64,000 nt of DNA from Pseudomonas shahriarae (lineage in GTDB: Bacteria > Pseudomonadota > Gammaproteobacteria > Pseudomonadales > Pseudomonadaceae), in NCBI RefSeq assembly GCF_014268455.2, contig NZ_CP077085.1, forward strand, positions 5,063,001-5,127,000. The letters run 5' to 3'. Below are positions 58,890 to 64,000 of this stretch, piece by piece. A program made the position numbers and the translations under genes. The notes beneath the pieces are model-generated. The model saw nothing but the letters and a program-made list of their open reading frames with translations. It was not told where the DNA came from and searched no databases. Every line of letters starts with the position of its first letter. The first letter of the stretch is position 1.

Positions 58890-60206
58890 ATGCGCATCAG
58901 CATATTTGGTTTGGGTTACGTGGGCGCAGTATGTGCCGGTTGCCTGTCTGCACGGGGCCACGAAGTGGTCGGCGTAGACATTTCCAAGGATAAGATCGAC
59001 CTGATCAACGCGGGCAAATCCCCCATCGTTGAACCCGGCCTGGGCGAACTGTTGAGCCAGGGCATTGCCACCGGCCGCTTGCGCGGTACCACCAACTTCG
59101 CCGACGCCATCCGCGATACCGACCTGTCGATGATCTGTGTCGGCACGCCGAGCAAGAAAAACGGCGACCTGGAACTCAACTACATCGAGGCGGTATGCCG
59201 CGAGATCGGTTTTGTCCTGCGTGACAAGACCACCCGCCACACCATCGTGGTGCGCAGCACCGTGTTGCCCGGCACCGTGGCCAACGTGGTGATCCCGATC
59301 CTCGAAGACTGCTCCGGCAAAAAAGCCGGCGTCGACTTCGGTGTCGCGGTCAACCCGGAGTTCCTGCGCGAATCCACGGCCATCGCCGACTACGACCTGC
59401 CACCGATGACCGTGATCGGTGAACTGGACAAAGCCTCCGGTGATGTCCTGCAATCGCTGTACGAAGAACTCGATGCGCCGATCATCCGCAAGGACATCGC
59501 CGTTGCCGAGATGATCAAGTACACCTGCAACGTGTGGCACGCCACCAAAGTCACCTTCGCCAACGAAATCGGCAACATCGCCAAGGCCGTAGGCGTCGAT
59601 GGTCGCGAAGTGATGGAAGTGGTCTGCCAGGACAAGACCCTCAACCTGTCCCAGTACTACATGCGCCCCGGCTTTGCCTTCGGCGGCTCGTGCCTGCCAA
59701 AAGATGTGCGCGCCCTGACCTACCGCGCCAGCACCCTGGACGTGGAGGCGCCGCTGCTCAACTCGCTGATGCGCAGCAACGAATCCCAGGTACAGAACGC
59801 TTTCGACATCGTCTCCAGCCACGACAAGCGCAAGGTCGCCCTGCTGGGCCTGAGCTTCAAGGCCGGCACCGATGACCTGCGTGAAAGCCCACTGGTGGAA
59901 CTGGCGGAAATGCTTATCGGCAAGGGCTTCGACCTGAGCATCTACGACAGCAACGTCGAATACGCCCGTGTGCATGGGGCCAACAAGGACTACATCGAAG
60001 GCAAGATTCCCCACGTCTCGTCCCTGCTCAACTCGGACTTCGACGATGTGATCAACAACAGCGACGTGATCATCCTCGGCAACCGCGACGAGAAATTCCG
60101 CGCCCTGGCCCAGCAAGCCCCGCACGGCAAGCAAGTGGTCGACCTGGTGGGCTTTATGTCCCAGGCCACCAGCGTCAGTGGCCGTACCGAAGGCATTTGC
60201 TGGTAA
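58890..60206 (+). CDS. algD: GDP-mannose 6-dehydrogenase
   Basis: AlgD oxidises GDP-mannose to GDP-mannuronate, the committed step of alginate synthesis. The 438-residue protein starts at ATG 58890 (MRISIFGLGYVGAVCAGCLS), with AGAGGT ten bases upstream. It has the NAD motif GLGYVG, EPGLGELL, the EFLRESTA stretch, KYTCNVWHATKVTFANEIG, and the catalytic cysteine in GGSCLPKDVRAL (about residue 268). A GTG 8 codons earlier in frame was rejected. It is first in the alginate operon. Confidence 0.97.
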   Translation: MRISIFGLGYVGAVCAGCLSARGHEVVGVDISKDKIDLINAGKSPIVEPGLGELLSQGIATGRLRGTTNFADAIRDTDLSMICVGTPSKKNGDLELNYIEAVCREIGFVLRDKTTRHTIVVRSTVLPGTVANVVIPILEDCSGKKAGVDFGVAVNPEFLRESTAIADYDLPPMTVIGELDKASGDVLQSLYEELDAPIIRKDIAVAEMIKYTCNVWHATKVTFANEIGNIAKAVGVDGREVMEVVCQDKTLNLSQYYMRPGFAFGGSCLPKDVRALTYRASTLDVEAPLLNSLMRSNESQVQNAFDIVSSHDKRKVALLGLSFKAGTDDLRESPLVELAEMLIGKGFDLSIYDSNVEYARVHGANKDYIEGKIPHVSSLLNSDFDDVINNSDVIILGNRDEKFRALAQQAPHGKQVVDLVGFMSQATSVSGRTEGICW

Positions 60207-60220
60207 CAGCAACGGCAAGT

Positions 60221-60263
60221 TTCAAGCTGCAAGTGTCCTGATCCCCAGCGCTTGCAGCTTGAA
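60221..60263 (+). promoter_or_regulatory. Intercistronic hairpin between algD and alg8
   Basis: TTCAAGCTGCAAG and CTTGCAGCTTGAA form a perfect 13-bp stem around a 17-base loop, 15 bases after the algD stop. There is no T-tract; an RNA-stability or processing element is more likely than a terminator. Confidence 0.7.
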
Positions 60264-60289
60264 GCCTTCTTCACCTTCGGATGACGCTT

Positions 60290-61771
60290 ATGTCCAAGTT
60301 AAAACACGTACTGCTCCAATCCGCCGGCTGGCTGGTCTTTCTGAGCCTGCTGATGGGACTCGCCCTGCTGCTGCCGGCGAGTACGTTCGACTCCGAGTCG
60401 AAGAATTTTATTTTCCTGATTGGCGCCGTGGGTATCTGGCGCTACTCGATGGGTGCTACGCATTTCTTTCGCGGCATGCTGTTCCTGTACGTGGTCTACC
60501 CGCACCTGCGGCGCAAAGTGCGCAAGCTGGGCAAGGCGGCGGACCCGTCCCATGTGTTCCTGATGGTTACCAGCTTTCGTATCGACGCATTGACCACGGC
60601 CCAGGTCTACAGCTCGGTGATCCGCGAGGCCATCGAGTGCGGTTTCCCCACCACCGTGGTCTGCTCCCTGGTGGAAATGTCCGATGAGCTGCTGGTCAAG
60701 AGCCTCTGGGAAAAGATGAACCCACCGGCTCACGTCAAGCTCGACTTCGTACGTATCGCCGGTACCGGCAAGCGCGACGGCCTGGCCTTCGGTTTTCGGG
60801 CGATCTCCCGCCACCTGCCGGACGACCGCGCCGTGGTGGCGGTGATCGACGGCGACACCGTGCTCGCCGAAGGCGTAGTGCGCAAGACCGTGCCGTGGTT
60901 CCAGCTGTTCGGCAATGTCGGCGGCCTGACCACCAACGAGTTCTGCGAAGTGCGCGGCGGCTACATCATGAGCGAGTGGCACAAACTGCGCTTCGCCCAA
61001 CGCCACATCAACATGTGCTCCATGGCCCTGTCCAAGCGCGTGCTGACCATGACCGGACGCATGTCGGTGTTCCGTGCCAGCGTCGTCACCGACCCCGGTT
61101 TTATCGCCGACGTGGAAAGCGACTCGCTGCAACACTGGCGCCTGGGCCGTTTCAAATTCCTGACCGGCGATGACAAGTCCAGTTGGTTCAGCCTGATGCG
61201 CCTGGGTTACGACACCTTCTACGTGCCCGATGCGGCGATTAACACCGTGGAACACCCGCCGGAAAAGAGCTTTATCAAGGCCAGCCGCAAGCTGATGTTC
61301 CGCTGGTACGGCAACAACCTGCGCCAGAACTCCCGGGCCCTGGGCCTGGGCATGGGCCGCCTGGGTCTGTTCACCAGCGTGGTGCTGTTCGACCAGCGCG
61401 TGTCGATGTGGACCTCCCTGCTCGGCCTGACCGTGGCGATCATCGCCACCTTCAAGTACGGCGGTGCGTTCATCCTCGCTTACCTTTTGTGGATCGGCAT
61501 CACCCGCCTGATCCTGACCCTGTTGCTGTCGTGCTCGGGACACAAGATCGGCCCCGCCTACCCGGTGATTCTCTATTACAACCAGATCATGGGCGCGCTG
61601 GTGAAGATCTACGTGTTCTTCCGCCTCGATCAACAGTCCTGGACCCGCCAGGACACCAAACTGACCCGCGATTTGGCCAGCTTTCAACGTTGGTTCAACA
61701 CCTGGTCGTCTCGGACCATGACCTTCTCCGCCGGCAGCATTTTCGTCGCCGTGTTGCTGATGATGGTCTGA
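60290..61771 (+). CDS. alg8: Alginate polymerase Alg8 (family 2 glycosyltransferase)
   Basis: Alg8 polymerises mannuronate from GDP-mannuronate at the inner membrane. The 493-residue protein is called from ATG 60290 ([14 protein letters not shown]), which aligns with P. aeruginosa Alg8; an ATG three codons earlier is possible. Two N-terminal membrane helices (about 10-30 and 38-58) precede the GT2 domain with VIDGDTV (DxD, about 186-192), [15 protein letters not shown] (acid base), and [10 protein letters not shown]-terminal helices follow. A GGA word just before the start (TTCGGATGA) resembles an Rsm/Csr site. Confidence 0.95.
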   Translation: MSKLKHVLLQSAGWLVFLSLLMGLALLLPASTFDSESKNFIFLIGAVGIWRYSMGATHFFRGMLFLYVVYPHLRRKVRKLGKAADPSHVFLMVTSFRIDALTTAQVYSSVIREAIECGFPTTVVCSLVEMSDELLVKSLWEKMNPPAHVKLDFVRIAGTGKRDGLAFGFRAISRHLPDDRAVVAVIDGDTVLAEGVVRKTVPWFQLFGNVGGLTTNEFCEVRGGYIMSEWHKLRFAQRHINMCSMALSKRVLTMTGRMSVFRASVVTDPGFIADVESDSLQHWRLGRFKFLTGDDKSSWFSLMRLGYDTFYVPDAAINTVEHPPEKSFIKASRKLMFRWYGNNLRQNSRALGLGMGRLGLFTSVVLFDQRVSMWTSLLGLTVAIIATFKYGGAFILAYLLWIGITRLILTLLLSCSGHKIGPAYPVILYYNQIMGALVKIYVFFRLDQQSWTRQDTKLTRDLASFQRWFNTWSSRTMTFSAGSIFVAVLLMMV

Positions 61772-61808
61772 CCCTGCCAAGCCTGAATTAACTTAAGGAA
61801 ATGCCCTG

Positions 61809-62978
61809 ATGAACAGTCAAGTAAACGCCAACGTTGTCCACGAATCCGAAGCCCAGCGCCAACACGCCCGGGTGAAAATCCCGGCCAAGCTGCGCTTCTT
61901 CGGTGCCGACCGCACGCCCATGGAAGTACGGGTCATCGACCTGTCCGCCGGCGGCCTGGCCTTCAATGCCGCCCAGCAACCGCTGAAGGTCGGCGATGTG
62001 CATAAAGCGCGCCTGCAGTTTGTCATCGACAACCTCGGCCTGGCGATGGACGTGGAGCTGTTGATCCGCTCCCACGACCGCCAGACCGGCCGCACCGGCT
62101 GCCAGTTCCAGAACCTGGATGCCCAGGATATTTCCACCCTGCGGCACCTGATCACTTCGCACCTGTCCGGCGATATCGTGACCATGGGCGATGTACTGGC
62201 GACCCTGCAGCGCGACAACTTCACCAAGGCACGCAAGGTCAAGGACAGCGGCAGCGGCATGAGCGCCTTTGGTCGCCTGCGCGCCGTGACGTTCAGCCTG
62301 GCGATCTTCCTGGTGGGCCTGGCGGCATTCGGGTTTGTGTTCAAGTCGGTGTATGGCATGTACTTCGTCAGTCATGCCCAGGCCGGCCTGGTCAGCGTGC
62401 CGGGGATGAACGTCACGATGCCCCGCGACGGCACCGTGCAAAGCCTGATCAAAGACAACGGCGTTGCCGCCAAAGGCGCGCCACTGGCGACCTTCAGCAC
62501 CAGCATGCTGGATGTGCTCAAGGGCCACCTGGACGAAGACCAGCTGCAACCGGCCAAGGTCGAAGAGCTGTTCGGCAAGCAAATGACCGGCACCCTGACC
62601 TCCCCTTGCGACTGCATCGTCGCCCAGCAACTGGTGGCCGATGGTCAATACGCGAGCAAGGGTGATGTGATCTTCCAACTGGTGCCGCGCGGCAGCCAGG
62701 CGAATGTCGAGGCGCGCTTCTCCTATCGCCAGTTCGGCGACGTGCGCCCAGGCACCCCGGTGAGCTTCCAGGTCGCCGATGAAGAACAGACCCGCACCGG
62801 CACCATCGTCAGCAGCACCAGCCTCAACAGCGCCGACCTGTCCTCGGATATCCGCGTGCAGATCAAGCCCGATGCCCCGCTGGACAGCGCCTATGCCGGC
62901 CGCCCCGTGGAAGTGACCAGCGACCGTGGTCCGTCCCTGAACTGGCTGATTGATAAAGCCATGGCTGCTGGTTTGTAA
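61809..62978 (+). CDS. alg44: Alginate polymerase subunit Alg44 with PilZ domain
   Basis: Alg44 (389 residues) binds cyclic di-GMP through an N-terminal PilZ domain and activates Alg8. PilZ motifs are present: RQHARVKIP (RxxxR, about 17-25) and DLSAGGLAF (D/NxSxxG). A single membrane helix (about 159-180) follows, then a periplasmic membrane-fusion-like region with SHAQAGLVSVPGMNV and CDCIVAQQLVADGQYASKGD. Start ATG 61809 has AAGGA upstream. It follows alg8 by 37 bases. Confidence 0.96.
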   Translation: MNSQVNANVVHESEAQRQHARVKIPAKLRFFGADRTPMEVRVIDLSAGGLAFNAAQQPLKVGDVHKARLQFVIDNLGLAMDVELLIRSHDRQTGRTGCQFQNLDAQDISTLRHLITSHLSGDIVTMGDVLATLQRDNFTKARKVKDSGSGMSAFGRLRAVTFSLAIFLVGLAAFGFVFKSVYGMYFVSHAQAGLVSVPGMNVTMPRDGTVQSLIKDNGVAAKGAPLATFSTSMLDVLKGHLDEDQLQPAKVEELFGKQMTGTLTSPCDCIVAQQLVADGQYASKGDVIFQLVPRGSQANVEARFSYRQFGDVRPGTPVSFQVADEEQTRTGTIVSSTSLNSADLSSDIRVQIKPDAPLDSAYAGRPVEVTSDRGPSLNWLIDKAMAAGL

Positions 62979-62992
62979 GCGAGGATTTGCCT

Positions 62993-64000
62993 GTGAACCC
63001 TATTTCAAGAACAACACAATCCTTGTGGGAGCCCACTTCTGTGGGAGCCGGGCTTGCCCGCGATAGCATCGATTCGGTGCAGCAGATGCACCGCGGCGAT
63101 GCCATCGCAGGCAAGCCAGCTCCCACAAAAGCTCGCTCCCCCTTGCGACCTGTGGCGCTGCTGGCATTGGCCGTCACACTGGCCGGTTGCGCCGGCCTGC
63201 CCGACCAGCGCCTGGCCAATGAAGCCCTCAAGCGGGGCGACACCGCCACCGCCGCGCAGAACTACCAGCAACTGGCAGAGCTGGGCTACAGCGAAGCCCA
63301 GGTCGGCCTGGCCGATATCCAGGTCGGCAGCCGTGACCCGGCGCAGATCAAGCAAGCCGAAGCCACCTACCGTGCGGCCGCCGATATTTCGCCCCGCGCC
63401 CAGGCCCGTCTCGGTCGTCTGCTGGTGGCCAAGCCCGGCGCCACCGAAGCCGAGCACCGCGAAGCCGAAGGCCTGCTGAAAAAAGCCTTTGCCAATGGCG
63501 AAGGCAACACCCTGATCCCGCTGGCCATGCTGTACCTGCAATACCCCCACGATTTCCCCAGCGTCAACGCGCAGCAGCAGATTGATACCTGGCGCTCCGC
63601 CGGCTACCCGGAAGCCGGCCTGGCACAGGTGCTGCTGTACCGCACCCAGGGCACCTACGATCAGCACCTGGATGACATCGAAAAAATCTGCAAGGCCGCG
63701 CTGAACAGCACCGATATCTGCTACGTCGAACTGGCCACTGTCTACCAGAAGCGCGAGCAACCGGAGCAACAGGCCGAACTGCTCAAGCAGATGGAAGCCG
63801 GCTACAGCCGTGGCACCGTCAGCGCCCAGCGGGTCGACAGTGTGGCCCGTGTGCTGGGCGATGCCTCATTGGGCAAGACCGATGAAAAAAGCGCCCAGGC
63901 CCTGCTGGAAAAAATCGCCCCTGGCTACCCGGCGTCCTGGGTCAGCCTCGCGCAACTGCTCTACGACTTCCCGGAACTGGGCGACGTCGAGCAGATGATG
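62993..64000 (+). CDS. algK: Alginate biosynthesis lipoprotein AlgK (5' part, runs off right edge)
   Basis: AlgK is an outer-membrane lipoprotein with TPR/Sel1-like repeats that helps place AlgE and links to AlgX in alginate export. The frame runs from GTG 62993, with GAGG eight bases upstream, to the window end (336 codons). The lipobox LAGC has its cysteine at codon 66, though AlgK signal peptides I recall are about 20-28 residues. The excess is a REPIN in frame (63025-63128). The mature part GLPDQRLANEALKRGDTA matches AlgK, with helical-repeat segments NYQQLAELGYSEAQVGLAD and ATYRAAADISPRAQARLGR. If translation started after the REPIN, TTG 63143 or GTG 63152 are the only candidates, without a ribosome site. 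Confidence 0.92.
   Translation, partial: MNPISRTTQSLWEPTSVGAGLARDSIDSVQQMHRGDAIAGKPAPTKARSPLRPVALLALAVTLAGCAGLPDQRLANEALKRGDTATAAQNYQQLAELGYSEAQVGLADIQVGSRDPAQIKQAEATYRAAADISPRAQARLGRLLVAKPGATEAEHREAEGLLKKAFANGEGNTLIPLAMLYLQYPHDFPSVNAQQQIDTWRSAGYPEAGLAQVLLYRTQGTYDQHLDDIEKICKAALNSTDICYVELATVYQKREQPEQQAELLKQMEAGYSRGTVSAQRVDSVARVLGDASLGKTDEKSAQALLEKIAPGYPASWVSLAQLLYDFPELGDVEQMM
63025..63128. repeat. REPIN inside the 5' coding region of algK
   Basis: A truncated REP end (TGTGGGAGCCCACTTC, 63025) is followed by a REP (TGTGGGAGCCGGGCTTGCCC from 63041) and an inverted partner ending GCAAGCCAGCTCCCACA at 63127. It is read in frame without a stop between the ribosome site of algK and the hydrophobic part of its signal peptide. 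Confidence 0.88.

Overview
The window looks like chromosomal DNA of a Pseudomonas of the P. fluorescens group. The evidence is high GC with strong GC3, dozens of Pseudomonas-type REP/REPIN palindromes (GTGGGAGCGGGCTTGCCCGCGA and variants), an EstB almost identical to the P. fluorescens carboxylesterase, a DauA-type D-amino acid dehydrogenase, a DUF1120 chaperone-usher locus and the start of an alginate operon. I saw no rRNA, tRNA or CRISPR array. Layout, left to right: (1) 1-930, the 3' part of an IS110-family transposase that abuts a REP element. (2) 1-4 kb, a chagasin-like lipoprotein, a YhhN membrane protein, and cmoA-cmoB for tRNA wobble-uridine modification. (3) 4-12.2 kb, leftward: lepA-lepB-rnc-era-recO-pdxJ (ribosome GTPase, signal peptidase, RNase III, Era, RecO, PdxJ), then a CumA-like multicopper oxidase overlapping tadA. 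(4) 12.3-23.5 kb, LPS export genes lptF-lptG (leftward) divergent from pepA, holC, valS, rlmF; an HU gene; yejK with a membrane-anchored glutaredoxin. (5) 23.5-25.4 kb, three small leftward genes: GST-like, GIY-YIG and NTF2-like. (6) 25.4-35.2 kb, the first accessory block: two orphan leftward phosphorelay genes (an RcsB/NarL-type response regulator and a receiver-HPt protein) facing a rightward fimbrial operon of four DUF1120 subunits, chaperone, usher, two-domain tip-type DUF1120 protein and a last DUF1120 subunit. (7) 35.2-45.9 kb, a CynX-type transporter with a GntR/FadR regulator, an MqsA-like antitoxin relic, aapJQMP amino-acid uptake genes, estB, rhlB and dauA. (8) 45.9-52.9 kb, the second accessory block, AT-richer especially at its upstream end: a 1600-residue RHS protein and, just upstream in the same direction, a 657-residue protein built from two copies of an unrecognised ~325-residue module. 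(9) 53-58.1 kb, moaC-moaD-moaE, a PIN-PhoH ATPase, a polysaccharide-deacetylase-like protein with degenerate metal motifs, and yaaA. (10) 58.1-64 kb, a long AT-rich leader with an AlgU-type promoter, then algD-alg8-alg44-algK; algK runs off the right edge and seems to carry a REPIN in frame inside its signal-peptide region. The housekeeping blocks are ordinary. The best candidates for something undescribed are the RHS plus tandem-module pair, the DUF1120 fimbrial locus with orphan receiver/HPt proteins and a repeated CCTACAAA-like motif, and the REPIN in algK. All assignments come from reading the sequence and from recalled family features; no database search was run.
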